A DNA stretch of 64,000 nucleotides. It comes from Candidatus Epulonipiscium sp. (GTDB lineage Bacteria > Bacillota_A > Clostridia > Lachnospirales > Cellulosilyticaceae). A program made the translations under genes and the position numbers. Each line of letters begins with the position of its first letter. The first letter of the stretch is position 1. Under the pieces are notes generated by a model. The model ran no database searches, was not told where the DNA came from, and was given only the letters and a program-made list of their open reading frames with translations. This document shows positions 1-9,756 of the stretch, piece by piece. The DNA is taken from the NCBI GenBank assembly GCA_012841565.1, contig DUUM01000090.1:92566-156565 (forward strand). Direction: 5' to 3'.

Positions 1-1586
1 TCCGTTATGACAGTGGCTGATTCTTCTGTTTGAATTTCTTCTCTTGTTAGTTCTGTATCATTCATAGATTCTAACCCTATTGCAAATCCACCCTCTGCTG
101 TATAGAGTGGTTTATCACTATTTATAACATGAATACGGATATGCCAAGGATGACCCATTAGTAAATACGTATCCACGCCAACACCTTCATAAGGACTCCA
201 AACAGTTTTAATAACCGTATCACTTAGTTCAATTACTGTAGATTTATCCTTATGCCTATAGTAGCGTCCATCGCTGGATATGGCTAGAGTCGAATCAAAG
301 GCTCCAAACCCTAACTGCTTGTGACTTCTTGGGACTGAAAAACCAAAAATAGTGGAATATACAAACTTTTCGTATTTACATTCTACATGCATATGATCAT
401 TTGTATGATAGTTACCACCATTATATGCTAAAATATGTCTTGATTTTAAATCTTTCTTAATGACTAATCCAAGTGGTTTTTGAACTTTCGTTTCAGGGAG
501 TTCTGGAATAGGTTCTTCTGCTACTGACCAAAAATCATGATCTTCTGGTAATGTTGCAATAGCCATTGTCTTTAAGCACCAATAAACAGAGCCTGGTCCA
601 ATGTATTCTTCTACCACAAATGAATTATCATAGGCATATCCGATGGTTAACCTTGAGCTAGCATCATAAATGGGCTGCTCATTCCACCATCTTAAGTGTC
701 TCATAATAATCCCTTTAATACTTCCTAAAGACAAAGATGTTTTTACATCCGCCACTACCAGCATGGACCAAAAAGCACCTTGAGCAAACCGGTAAGCTAA
801 GCTTCTGCCATAAGGCAAGGCAGCGCCATTTTCTGCAAACCAATAGACAAATTCCTCTGCAAACAGGGCAGCTCTTTGAGTATATTGCTCTGCTCTAACA
901 GGATCAACATCCTTCATATGCATACTATAGAAAAGCCCATAGTAATGCATAGCAAAAGGTATATAGTAATCCCCATGAGCTTGGTTGATATCACCATCCT
1001 TATACCATCCATCTGACACATAGTAAGCATCTAAATCATCTAGGTATGCATTCATCTTTTCCTTATTATAAGGAAGCCCTAGAGATTTGAAGCCAATATT
1101 GACCATTACCCTAAAAAACTTCCAATTACAGTTATGGGCTTCCTTTTCATTCACTTGATCTAGCCAGGTGTATAAGTTTTTCTTTTCAACACTGCTTAGG
1201 GGTTCATAAATGCATTCTGGCCTAAGTACTAAAGCATAACCAATAGCCGCCGTCTCCACAATGCGTTGATCATAAGCTTGAATATCACCAAAATAATCTT
1301 TATGATCTGGGTTGGTACCATTGATTAGCCCTTCCCTGATTTCTTGCCATAATGGCCAATCCTTATCTACGTTATCAAGCGCCACTGCTCCCCATATGGT
1401 TCTTGTAAATCCTTCTATTTGAGAAACTGAATCCATTGCTCCTGTGCTTTTATTGGCTATATGAATCCGGGTATTGGATCTAATGAAGCTAGATTCAATC
1501 GGCTTTAATATATCTATTGTAAATTTTCTAAGATCATCTTTCGTCTCAAACTTATTGTTATATATCTCTAAATCAAAGCAGCGCAT
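1..1586 (-). CDS. DUF2264 domain protein (3' end beyond the window)
   Basis: About 528 residues are visible with no internal stop, and the C-terminus lies past the left edge. The N-terminal sequence begins MRCFDLEIYNNKF and continues with a Trp/His-rich all-helical region, which I recognise as the DUF2264 family found in bacterial polysaccharide loci; its biochemical role is not established. The ATG at 1586 is preferred because AAAGGAG ends about six bases upstream; an in-frame ATG at 1592 directly abuts that site. The gap to the GH88 gene is 30 bp, so it is very likely the last gene seen of the transporter-hydrolase operon. No signal peptide is visible, so a cytoplasmic role on imported oligosaccharides is inferred. 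Confidence 0.75.
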   Translation of the reverse strand, partial: MRCFDLEIYNNKFETKDDLRKFTIDILKPIESSFIRSNTRIHIANKSTGAMDSVSQIEGFTRTIWGAVALDNVDKDWPLWQEIREGLINGTNPDHKDYFGDIQAYDQRIVETAAIGYALVLRPECIYEPLSSVEKKNLYTWLDQVNEKEAHNCNWKFFRVMVNIGFKSLGLPYNKEKMNAYLDDLDAYYVSDGWYKDGDINQAHGDYYIPFAMHYYGLFYSMHMKDVDPVRAEQYTQRAALFAEEFVYWFAENGAALPYGRSLAYRFAQGAFWSMLVVADVKTSLSLGSIKGIIMRHLRWWNEQPIYDASSRLTIGYAYDNSFVVEEYIGPGSVYWCLKTMAIATLPEDHDFWSVAEEPIPELPETKVQKPLGLVIKKDLKSRHILAYNGGNYHTNDHMHVECKYEKFVYSTIFGFSVPRSHKQLGFGAFDSTLAISSDGRYYRHKDKSTVIELSDTVIKTVWSPYEGVGVDTYLLMGHPWHIRIHVINSDKPLYTAEGGFAIGLESMNDTELTREEIQTEESATVIT

Positions 1587-1616
1587 ATCCATCTCCTTTA
1601 GTTCTAAATCTATTAT

Positions 1617-2780
1617 TTACCAATAAGGATGCCAATCTGTGTGGAGTCTCATAAGAGCTTCCATGTAAAAATAATCTCCCCAACTATTACACTCGTCTAC
1701 TCCTTTATGATCACATGTATTATAAGGACTACGATTTGAGTAGGTGCTGTGCAGAACAAGGCCGTTAGAGACATTATGATCTTTAACTGCATAATGATCT
1801 ACAACAGATTTCAGCATCTTCTTTGCGGTAGATGTATAGTGGTCACTTTTATCTTTAGCAACGTACTGGCTCATTTCTAATAGGCCACATGCTACAATGG
1901 AAGCGCTAGAAGAATCTCTTGGTTCCGTAGACCCTTCCCCAAAGGTGAAATCCCAATAAGGAATTAAATCCAGTGGTAAATGATCTAAGTAATACTCTAG
2001 CACATGCTCGAATAAGGTAATGTATTTTGGGTCTTTTAAATATTTATAAGCCAATGCACATCCGTAAATGGCCCAAGCCTGTCCTCTTGCCCATGCAGAA
2101 TCATTTTTATAGCCCTGGCAAGTTTCACCATGATGAGGTTCCCCTGTTTCCATATCAAAAAAGAAGGTATGCCATGTTGAATAATCTTCCCTAATAACAT
2201 TATTAAGGGTTGTATGAATATGCTTATCTGCAAGTTCTTTATATCTGGTCTCCCCAGTTTCTTGGGTTGCCCAGTAAAGCAAAGGAAGATTTAACAAACA
2301 ATCAATAATCAATCGGTAGTTCTCTGGTGCATTCATAGATCCCCATGCTTGGATAAATTCTCCAACCTCATGGAATCTTCCACTTAGCTGGTCTGCGGCT
2401 TTAAGAGCTGCTTCCCTACCTTCTAGGTTGCCTGTTAATTTATAAGCTGCCACGCAGGATGGGGAATATAAAAACCCCATATCATGGTGATCCACTTCAA
2501 TCTTATTATCAATACGATTTAAAAAACTTTTGACTTGAACTTCTGCAGCTTTTTTTAAAACAGGATCTTGGCTATATTCATAAGCTAACCAGATTTCTCC
2601 TGTCCAAAATCCAGTTGTCCAGTAGTTGTTGGGGATCGGGTTGTAAAACCCATCCTCACTATAAGCATTTTGAAACTTATCTGTAAACTCTGGTATATAT
2701 TTTTTAATCTGATGATAAGCAAAATCAAGTGCCTGCTTAGTATCTTCTAGAGAGATTTCTTTATAATTGTTAAGATCCAT
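1617..2780 (-). CDS. GH88 unsaturated glucuronyl hydrolase
   Basis: 387 residues, an (alpha/alpha)6-barrel type enzyme of glycoside hydrolase family 88. It removes the 4,5-unsaturated uronic acid that polysaccharide lyases leave on oligosaccharides. Two catalytic-type aspartates are visible: in HHDMGF (about residue 100) and in LIIDCLLNLPLL (about residue 160), about 60 residues apart as in Bacillus unsaturated glucuronyl hydrolase. The NDSAWARGQAWAIYG motif is also typical. The start at 2780 is chosen because AAAGGAGC lies seven bases upstream; an ATG six codons earlier has no site. No signal peptide, so it acts in the cytoplasm after import by the neighbouring ABC transporter. GH105 is the main alternative family, but the motifs fit GH88 better. 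Confidence 0.9.
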   Translation of the reverse strand: MDLNNYKEISLEDTKQALDFAYHQIKKYIPEFTDKFQNAYSEDGFYNPIPNNYWTTGFWTGEIWLAYEYSQDPVLKKAAEVQVKSFLNRIDNKIEVDHHDMGFLYSPSCVAAYKLTGNLEGREAALKAADQLSGRFHEVGEFIQAWGSMNAPENYRLIIDCLLNLPLLYWATQETGETRYKELADKHIHTTLNNVIREDYSTWHTFFFDMETGEPHHGETCQGYKNDSAWARGQAWAIYGCALAYKYLKDPKYITLFEHVLEYYLDHLPLDLIPYWDFTFGEGSTEPRDSSSASIVACGLLEMSQYVAKDKSDHYTSTAKKMLKSVVDHYAVKDHNVSNGLVLHSTYSNRSPYNTCDHKGVDECNSWGDYFYMEALMRLHTDWHPYW

Positions 2781-2816
2781 TTGTAAGCTCCTTTTCATTC
2801 ATTATCTACTTTTACT

Positions 2817-3656
2817 TTATCCTTTAATACCCGTTGCAGCAACACCTTCTACAAAATGTTTTTGTAAGGATAAAAACACAATAAGAACAGGAATTAAGGA
2901 AATAACTGAAGCTGCCATAATAAGTCCATAATCTGACGAATACTGTCCAATAAACATCCTTAACCCAATTTGTACGGTTTTTTTACTTTCAGATGTTAAA
3001 TAAATAAGTGGCCCTAAAAAGTCGTTCCAAGTATTTACAAATGTAAATATAACAAGAGTTGATAAAGCCGGTTTTGACAAGGGTAACATAATCTTACTAT
3101 ATATTTGATACTCATTCATTCCGTCAATCCTTGCTGCTTCACACAATTCATCTGGAATACCCTGATAAAACTGCCGCATCATAAACACTCCAAATGCCGA
3201 AAATGCCTGCAAGAAGATAATAGACAAATGGCTATCATTCAGTCCAAATGAACGCATCATAATAAATTGTGGCACCATGTATACTTGCCAAGGAACAGCA
3301 ATTGTCCCAATATATCCTAAAAATAATAAGTTTTTAAACTTAAAGTCTAATTTTGCAAAGGCGTAAGCAGCAAAACTACTGGTAAACACCTGTATAAGCG
3401 TAACTATGGCTGTTAGTTTAAAAGTGTTTTTTACAAAGGTCATAAGAGGTATCTTTTTCCATATATCTACATAGTTAGACCACTTTGGATTTTTAGGAAT
3501 CCACTGGATTGGAACCGTAAATACATCTTTATCAAATTTAAGAGAGGCCGATATCATCCATATAAAAGGGACTAACATCATAACTGATATCAGTATGAGA
3601 AACAGATATAATAATACGCGATTTAGTTTTACTTTTTTAAGATTAGCCATTTTCAT
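2817..3656 (-). CDS. Carbohydrate ABC transporter permease (MalG/UgpE type)
   Basis: 279 residues with about six membrane segments and the cytoplasmic EAA loop (EAARIDGMNEYQIYSKIMLP) that docks the ATPase. It is the second inner-membrane subunit of a CUT1-type sugar importer. The start MKMANLKK at 3656 is supported by a GGGGGGAG site seven bases upstream. The gene overlaps the end of the other permease by 14 bp, implying translational coupling. No ATP-binding subunit is encoded nearby; such systems usually borrow a shared MsmX-type ATPase. The substrate is inferred from context as oligosaccharides with an unsaturated uronate end. Confidence 0.92.
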   Translation of the reverse strand: MKMANLKKVKLNRVLLYLFLILISVMMLVPFIWMISASLKFDKDVFTVPIQWIPKNPKWSNYVDIWKKIPLMTFVKNTFKLTAIVTLIQVFTSSFAAYAFAKLDFKFKNLLFLGYIGTIAVPWQVYMVPQFIMMRSFGLNDSHLSIIFLQAFSAFGVFMMRQFYQGIPDELCEAARIDGMNEYQIYSKIMLPLSKPALSTLVIFTFVNTWNDFLGPLIYLTSESKKTVQIGLRMFIGQYSSDYGLIMAASVISLIPVLIVFLSLQKHFVEGVAATGIKG

Positions 3657-4572
3657 ATTTTTTCTCCCCCCTAAACTGAGCAACTGTAACCACAAGCACC
3701 ATTAGGAAAAGAACCATAGACATGGCACTAGCATAACCATAATCGCCACCTGTTACAAAAGCGGTTTGATAAATATGATAAACAAGTACAAGGGTTGATG
3801 TTCCTGGCCCACCTTGGGTAATCATATAAATTTGATCATATACTTTAAAGCAGTTAATAGTTAACATGACCACAACAAAAAAAGTAGTGGGTCTTAACTG
3901 TGGTACTGTAATATACCAAAACCTTTGTAATGCGTTAGCCCCATCGATATTTCCTGCTTCATATATTTCTGCAGAAATACCTTGCAAACCGGCTAAATAA
4001 ATAACCATATAATAGCCGGCTGATTTCCAAACGGAAAACAGTACGACTGTAAACATTGCCCAGTTAGGATCCGCTGCCCATTTTGGTAATGCACTCTTTG
4101 CCACACCTAATTGGGTTAATAATACGTTAACAACACCTGCACCTGGGCTAAAGATCATATTCCATACTGCGGCAACAGCAACTAAAGATGCAACATATGG
4201 GAAAAATCCAATTGCTCTAAAAACGCTCTTCCCAACAACTTTTTGATTTAACGTTACTGCTAGTCCTAATGCCATAACTAATGTAAGGGGTACTGTTGTA
4301 GCTGAATAGACGATTGTATTAATAAATGCTGCCTTAAATCGGGTATCATCCATTAGCGCTCTAAAATTGCTTAATCCTACAAATTGAATTGGATTATTTC
4401 CATCCCACGACATAAATGCTAAGGCTAGAGCAAAAATAATCGGGCCTAATGTAAAGATAGCAAATCCTATTAAGTTGGGAGCAATAAAAGAATATGCAAT
4501 CATGTTATTCTTAAGTTCGCGCCCTCTTTTTTTATTCCCAGATTTAGATGGGGATTCTAGATTAATATCCAT
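3643..4572 (-). CDS. Carbohydrate ABC transporter permease (MalF/UgpA type)
   Basis: 309 residues, with a basic cytoplasmic N-terminus (about 25 residues), six predicted membrane spans and an EAA loop (YEAGNIDGANALQRFWYITVP). It is the first permease of the CUT1-type importer and pairs with the next gene downstream. GAGGAGG lies six bases before the ATG at 4572. It follows the binding-protein gene after 90 bp that contain a terminator-like hairpin, so it is probably transcribed by read-through at a lower level than the binding protein. Confidence 0.92.
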   Translation of the reverse strand: MDINLESPSKSGNKKRGRELKNNMIAYSFIAPNLIGFAIFTLGPIIFALALAFMSWDGNNPIQFVGLSNFRALMDDTRFKAAFINTIVYSATTVPLTLVMALGLAVTLNQKVVGKSVFRAIGFFPYVASLVAVAAVWNMIFSPGAGVVNVLLTQLGVAKSALPKWAADPNWAMFTVVLFSVWKSAGYYMVIYLAGLQGISAEIYEAGNIDGANALQRFWYITVPQLRPTTFFVVVMLTINCFKVYDQIYMITQGGPGTSTLVLVYHIYQTAFVTGGDYGYASAMSMVLFLMVLVVTVAQFRGEKKYENG

Positions 4573-4600
4573 AAAAAGCCTCCTCTACTGATAAAATAAG

Positions 4601-4631
4601 AAAAATTATGGGCGAGAATGAACTCGCCCAT
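4601..4631 (-). terminator. Leaky terminator between binding protein and permeases
   Basis: On the minus strand a perfect 9-bp stem (ATGGGCGAG / CTCGCCCAT) with a 6-base loop is followed by AATTTTTCTTATTTT. It sits just after the binding-protein stop. Such hairpins commonly make the binding protein more abundant than the permeases; read-through is needed for the rest of the operon. Confidence 0.7.
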
Positions 4632-4662
4632 GATTTTAAATTTAAAATACATTATTACTTTG

Positions 4663-5997
4663 TTACTTTAATACTTTAGGTACTTCTTCGTTCATATAAG
4701 CTATACCTTCATCAACAGTCTTTGTTCCTGTCATAATATAGTCGTGTGCATCATTAAGAACAACTTCTATTTCTGCACTTCTTGGGTGAATTGGCATCTC
4801 AAGATATGTGTCTGCTGTTTTTAATGCTTCTGCACTTGTACCGTCTTGTGGGAAACCTTCCATTGATGAAATTGCATTTACAACTGCATCTGTTTTTATT
4901 GCTGGGAAAGTTCCTGTGCTAGCTATAATTTCAGCACCTTTTGGACCACATACAAATTTCATAAAATCTGTTGCTTCTTGCTTATTTTTTGAAGCTGCTG
5001 TTACTGAAAGGGATGTAATTGTTGCTAAAGTTGAACCTGGTTCAACACCTTCAGCATGAGGGTACTTTGCAAGACCCCAATCGCTAATATCTGTATATTC
5101 CCCTGTTGCAATTTTCTCAATTAAAGTTGGTATAAACCAGCTTCCCATATTCATCATTGCTACATTACCTTGTGCAAAAGCTCCTGAGTAGTGGAGGTTA
5201 CTTGTTTTAAGAGTTGCGTAATCTTGGCTTATCATATCTTTTTGTTGTGCTACAACTAAATCATAGTATGGTTTTAAGAAGTCATATTGGCCATCTACGA
5301 TACTATTTTTTCCATCAAGGATACCAAATAATTGTACTGCTGAACGCCATGTATGATAATGACTTCCATATATTTCATTCCCTAATTCATCTTTTGCCAC
5401 TTTACGAGCTAGTGTATCATATTCTTCAAATGTCATATCATTAGATGGGTAATCAACACCTGCTGTGTCAAAAATTTCTTTGTTATAAAACATTAACCAG
5501 AAATCACTTCTAAATGGTAATGCATAAAGCAAGTTATCAATTACGATTTGATTTGTAATACCACCATATCCGCTTAAATCTACGTTAGCAGTATCTACAG
5601 GTTCTAATACATTCTTTGCTACTAGATTTACATATCCAGGAATATCTTTAATATTTACAACGTCTAAATCTGTATCACTCCCTGATAACTGTGTCCCCAA
5701 AACAGTTTGGTAATCTTGGGATCCTAAATCTACCATCTCAATCGTAACATTAGGATTTTCTGCCTTGAAACCATCAATTAGTGGTTGATAATATGTTGTT
5801 GAAGCAATATCCCACACTGCCCATTTTAACTTTATTTCTGCTACCTCACTAGTATCTTTTACGTCACCTGATGGGCTCTTTTCTTCATTTTTTGCTGTAC
5901 TATCTGTTGGTGCTGGTTTTGCACCACACCCTGATAAAATCCCAACTGATAATGCCGCTATAGTCGCTAAACTTATAAACTTACTTTTCATTTTCAT
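4663..5997 (-). CDS. Extracellular sugar-binding lipoprotein of ABC importer
   Basis: 444 residues. A lipoprotein signal peptide ends in the lipobox LSGC, giving Cys24 as the lipidated residue, followed by a Thr/Ser/Lys/Glu-rich linker and a family 1 extracellular solute-binding fold (SBP_bac_1 type). It captures the oligosaccharide outside the membrane and hands it to the two downstream permeases. GGGGAGG lies six bases before the ATG at 5997. It is first in the minus-strand operon and divergent from the YesM/YesN-like sensor genes, which probably control it. The substrate is inferred as uronate-containing oligosaccharide from the GH88 and heparinase-like neighbours. Confidence 0.93.
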   Translation of the reverse strand: MKMKSKFISLATIAALSVGILSGCGAKPAPTDSTAKNEEKSPSGDVKDTSEVAEIKLKWAVWDIASTTYYQPLIDGFKAENPNVTIEMVDLGSQDYQTVLGTQLSGSDTDLDVVNIKDIPGYVNLVAKNVLEPVDTANVDLSGYGGITNQIVIDNLLYALPFRSDFWLMFYNKEIFDTAGVDYPSNDMTFEEYDTLARKVAKDELGNEIYGSHYHTWRSAVQLFGILDGKNSIVDGQYDFLKPYYDLVVAQQKDMISQDYATLKTSNLHYSGAFAQGNVAMMNMGSWFIPTLIEKIATGEYTDISDWGLAKYPHAEGVEPGSTLATITSLSVTAASKNKQEATDFMKFVCGPKGAEIIASTGTFPAIKTDAVVNAISSMEGFPQDGTSAEALKTADTYLEMPIHPRSAEIEVVLNDAHDYIMTGTKTVDEGIAYMNEEVPKVLK

Positions 5998-6044
5998 TTA
6001 AATTCCTCCCCTTAATTGTTTTATGAATCACTTAACATCTTTAT

Positions 6045-6177
6045 TGTATAATCATTTAGTTATTCTTTACATGGGCTATTTACACAATTTCATTCACTAT
6101 TTACTCATTGTTATCCAAAATATACTCCTATTATATAAACAATGTCTTTTTCTACTGCAAAATTGTTCTTTTCTACT
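6045..6177 (-). promoter_or_regulatory. Candidate AraC/YesN operators and activated promoter of the uptake operon
   Basis: Two direct-repeat pairs each have an exact 21-bp period (two helical turns): TTTTCTACT at 6148-6156 and 6169-6177, and CTATTTAC at 6076-6083 and 6097-6104. Reading towards the binding-protein gene, TATAAT (6135-6130) lies just after the first pair with no good -35; the promoter-proximal repeat occupies the -35 position. A second -10-like TATACA (6050-6045) follows the other pair. This is the layout expected of promoters dependent on an AraC-family activator. The assignment to the neighbouring regulator is inference. Confidence 0.5.
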
Positions 6178-6224
6178 ATTGTATGCATGATCATTAATAC
6201 ATCATCCTGTATACCCCATTTTTA

Positions 6225-6253
6225 TTGACATCTCACATTTTACTCCTTATAAT
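6225..6253 (+). promoter_or_regulatory. Consensus sigma-A promoter of the sensor kinase operon
   Basis: TTGACA (6225-6230), a 17-bp spacer and TATAAT (6248-6253) match the consensus at every base. The ribosome site AGGAGG starts at 6267, so the untranslated leader is only about 20 bases. The regulators would be made constitutively. Confidence 0.85.
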
Positions 6254-6279
6254 GATAGCAACAATTAGGAGGATTGATT

Positions 6280-8145
6280 ATGAAAAAGCGATCAGTAAAA
6301 AGTATAAAAACATATTTAATTAGTATTTCTATCACTTTTACATTAATTATTACACTTTTAATTACGTCATTTATATACGCTGGATTTAGCAATTTGTTAT
6401 CAAAAAGTTTAATTCAATCCACATCTTTTAATCTTTCTTTAATGTCTGAATCCATCTCAAAAAATCTTCTTCCTGTTATGTCTTTGTCCGAGTGGTGCAA
6501 ATCTAATTTAAAACTGCATCAGTATATTGAAACTGCTAATAGGGTAAAAGAAACTGCCAACGACTATGATACCTATCAAAATAATGATACAAAACAGGCC
6601 TACACGGATGCTAAAGTTACGTTACAGCAACAATCCCTAGAGGCTTGGAAAAGATTACTAGAGGAGTACCGAACAAATCACTCTTCTTTATATATTAATC
6701 GAGTTGTTGTCAGTAACCTAAATGGGGATTTTCTTCAAATCTCCCCTATATCAACCTATCATGCCTTTAATGTTTACGATACCATTAGCAACTTGTCATC
6801 ATTTGATAGACAAGTTGCTTCTAATAAAATTATTTGGACTGGACTAGAAACAGATCCTTTTAATGATAGAAAGGGAACTCAAATATTACCTCTTATTCAG
6901 CCTGTCTACAATTTATATAAAAATAAAGTCATTGGCTGGAGTTACCTTGCACTGTCAACAAATATTATTACTGATAACCTACTAAGCTATGATCTTCCTC
7001 ACGACAGTACCCTGCTTATAACGATTAATCATAACACTTACCAACTGGTTGGCAGCGAGCTGATTCCCATGAATCAAATTCCTCCTGAAAGTAGACTTCA
7101 TATGGAAGATATGGATTTTACAATCCCTGTCCAAGAAGTTACGGATGAACATGGTGTTAAACATAAACTCGTTACTTTTAAATCAAGTGTAGATGGATGG
7201 TATTTTTCCCAAACCCTATCCTCCCAGCAATTTTCAGACCAGCGAAGTGTCTATTATATATTATTAATTTCTATATCAATCATTATTATGTTATTAGGAC
7301 TTGCCCTAGCATTTCTTTTAAATAATATTATTAATAAGCCTTTAGCACAATTACTTCAAAAAATGGATCTTGTTTCTTCTGGGGATTTCTCATATGATCC
7401 TACTATAGAATGGGAAAACGAGCTTGGTGAAATTGGTCGCGGCATTAATAGTTTATCCCAGAACGTTTCCCTCCTAATGGAAAAACGTCTAGAAGATGAA
7501 AAAGAAAAAAATCAGCTTGAATATGAAATTTTACAAAGCCAAATTAATCCTCATTTTTTATACAATACTTTAAACTCCATTAAATGGATGGCTTCTATAC
7601 AAAACGCTACTGGAATCGTGGAGATGACAACCTCTTTATCCAAATTACTACGTTCCGTCTCTAAAGATGTTAAGCAAATCCATCTTCTTTCAGATGAAAT
7701 TAAATTACTAGACCACTATTTTCTAATACAAAGATATCGATACGGTGGGGCCTTATCACTAACCTATACAATTGAGGATGATCACTTATTAGAGTGCCTA
7801 ATTCCTAAGTTCACCCTACAGCCTATCGTTGAAAATGCAATTTTCCATGGGATTGAACCAAAGCAATCCATGGGAGAAATCAATATCCATGTTTATATTG
7901 ATGCTGATAGTTTATTAAATATCGACATTCATGATAACGGGGTTGGTATGACCGAAGATCAAATTCACGACATTCTTACCTCTACTCCAGATCATAAGCT
8001 TGATTTTTTTAAAAAAATTGGTATTAATAATGTTAATTTAAGAATCAAACACTCCTTTGGAGACGACTATGGCCTAAGCATTGTAAGTTCTAGTGAAACG
8101 GGTACAACTGTTCAAATAAAATTATCTGAAAGGAAACAACTATGA
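6280..8145 (+). CDS. YesM-like sensor histidine kinase
   Basis: 621 residues. One membrane span at about 12-34, an extracellular sensor region to about 325, a second span at about 326-350, then a HAMP-like linker. The kinase core has the His_kinase motif QSQINPHFLYNTLNSIKWMA with His near 425, an N-box VENAIFHGIEP and the ATP-binding DNGVGM. This is the architecture of the YesM/LytS-type kinases that pair with AraC-type regulators in sugar loci. The ATG at 6280 has AGGAGG seven bases upstream; a TTG two codons earlier is less likely. It overlaps the regulator by four bases (ATGA). The ligand is inferred to be a product of the locus's polysaccharide. Confidence 0.92.
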   Translation: MKKRSVKSIKTYLISISITFTLIITLLITSFIYAGFSNLLSKSLIQSTSFNLSLMSESISKNLLPVMSLSEWCKSNLKLHQYIETANRVKETANDYDTYQNNDTKQAYTDAKVTLQQQSLEAWKRLLEEYRTNHSSLYINRVVVSNLNGDFLQISPISTYHAFNVYDTISNLSSFDRQVASNKIIWTGLETDPFNDRKGTQILPLIQPVYNLYKNKVIGWSYLALSTNIITDNLLSYDLPHDSTLLITINHNTYQLVGSELIPMNQIPPESRLHMEDMDFTIPVQEVTDEHGVKHKLVTFKSSVDGWYFSQTLSSQQFSDQRSVYYILLISISIIIMLLGLALAFLLNNIINKPLAQLLQKMDLVSSGDFSYDPTIEWENELGEIGRGINSLSQNVSLLMEKRLEDEKEKNQLEYEILQSQINPHFLYNTLNSIKWMASIQNATGIVEMTTSLSKLLRSVSKDVKQIHLLSDEIKLLDHYFLIQRYRYGGALSLTYTIEDDHLLECLIPKFTLQPIVENAIFHGIEPKQSMGEINIHVYIDADSLLNIDIHDNGVGMTEDQIHDILTSTPDHKLDFFKKIGINNVNLRIKHSFGDDYGLSIVSSSETGTTVQIKLSERKQL

Positions 8146-9743
8146 TTAAACTATTAATCGTCGACGACGAACCTCTGATGCAGATTGGCATCAAATCTAT
8201 GCTTGATTGGAAAAGCTTAAACATTGAAATTTACGGTACCGCTATGAATGGTGCAGATGCTTTAGAACTCATTGAAGAAGAACTACCCGATATTGTCTTA
8301 TGTGATATTAAAATGCCCATTATGACTGGGTTAGAGTTAATTAAGATCTGCAGAGATAGATATGAAAAGTTACCTCTTTTTATATTTTTAACAAGTTATG
8401 AAGAGTTTTCTCTTGTTCAAGAAGCGCTTAAACATCAAGCTTTTGATTATTTAATTAAGTTAGATATTACACCAGAAACATTAACCAATGCCATTAAAAA
8501 AGCTTTAAAAGTCATCTATGACCACAAAAACCAAGGAAGCTCCTCTTCCACATCACATCTACAATACTTTTATGAAAAATTTATGATTCGTCTTTTAAAT
8601 AATTTATTTGTAGACAAAGAACAATTTGAAATCCAAGCAAAAGAATTGAAACTTGATTTTATTGCTGATACTTATATCACTACTTTATGTACAATCGTAG
8701 ATGCAGAAAACACTACATTAGAACAAGAAAAGCTGTTAAACCTTTATTTAAGCACAACCCAAATGATTGAAAATCTTGTCAAAAAGCATATGCCATGTTT
8801 TGTTGCTACTTTAGACCCAAAACATTTTTGTATTATCTTTAAATTAAATGGTAATGATTATGAAGCTCAAAAAGAAATTATTCGTAAGGCATTAACAACC
8901 TCTTTTGATATGGTATACAATTATTTTAACATCCACGTTTATGCGAAAATAGGATCTCCTTATGATAATCCATTAAAAATAAGTAATTCTTATCAAGAAG
9001 CACGTCAAATTGGGCCATCTAACTCTCCTGAACGACCTGTTCTTTTTTATTCTGATTGGCATGATCATAAAAAAGGTTCTCAGCATACCACTTTTAATTT
9101 AGGTATCTTTAAAAATGATATTCGGTTAGCCTTTGAAAGTTTTGATTCTGAATCTTTGGAACAGATTTTAGATACACTGATTGATTTATTTACGACTCAC
9201 CCAAATATGTATTTACAGGCCATGGATGCAGCTTGTAATATTTTATATTTAACACTCTCTCTACTGCCTGTTAGTAAAGACGTTCTAGATGATATTTATA
9301 AAAATGAAACAGATGGCTACAGGTCAATCTATAAAAAAACACAAACCATTCAGATTGTAGGTTGGTTAGAAGAGTTTAAACAAGGCATTTGCCATCTTCT
9401 AAATACACAACAGAAAAATTATAAAAATCATATTATCAAAGATATTGAAGACTATATCCATACACATATCAGAGATAAATTGAGTTTAAATGGGATTGCT
9501 TCTTTATTTGGTATTAGTCCCAATTATTTAAGTACTCTATTTAAAAAAACAACGGGTATTGGTTTTAATGAATATATTACATCCCAAAAAATTACCCTGG
9601 CAAAAGCGGCTCTTTTAGAAACAGATAAAAAAATCTATGAAGTTGCTGAAGAATTAGGTTTTGAAAGCGCCTTCTATTTCAGTAAAGTTTTCAAAAAAAC
9701 GGTTGGACTTTCGCCACGTGATTTTATTCAAAAAAACAGCTAA
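8142..9743 (+). CDS. YesN-like response regulator with AraC DNA-binding domain
   Basis: 533 residues. The N-terminal receiver domain (1-120) carries the acidic pair VDDE and phospho-acceptor Asp55 in LCDIKMP, with Thr at LTSYEE and Lys at LIKLD. A long linker (about 130-420) of unknown fold follows, then a double helix-turn-helix AraC domain (about 430-530; NYLSTLFKKTTGIGFNEYI and AFYFSKVFKKTVGLSPRDF). It is translationally coupled to the kinase and most likely activates the divergent uptake operon through the 21-bp direct repeats at 6076-6177. Confidence 0.93.
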   Translation: MIKLLIVDDEPLMQIGIKSMLDWKSLNIEIYGTAMNGADALELIEEELPDIVLCDIKMPIMTGLELIKICRDRYEKLPLFIFLTSYEEFSLVQEALKHQAFDYLIKLDITPETLTNAIKKALKVIYDHKNQGSSSSTSHLQYFYEKFMIRLLNNLFVDKEQFEIQAKELKLDFIADTYITTLCTIVDAENTTLEQEKLLNLYLSTTQMIENLVKKHMPCFVATLDPKHFCIIFKLNGNDYEAQKEIIRKALTTSFDMVYNYFNIHVYAKIGSPYDNPLKISNSYQEARQIGPSNSPERPVLFYSDWHDHKKGSQHTTFNLGIFKNDIRLAFESFDSESLEQILDTLIDLFTTHPNMYLQAMDAACNILYLTLSLLPVSKDVLDDIYKNETDGYRSIYKKTQTIQIVGWLEEFKQGICHLLNTQQKNYKNHIIKDIEDYIHTHIRDKLSLNGIASLFGISPNYLSTLFKKTTGIGFNEYITSQKITLAKAALLETDKKIYEVAEELGFESAFYFSKVFKKTVGLSPRDFIQKNS

Positions 9744-9756
9744 CTGGAGGCATATT

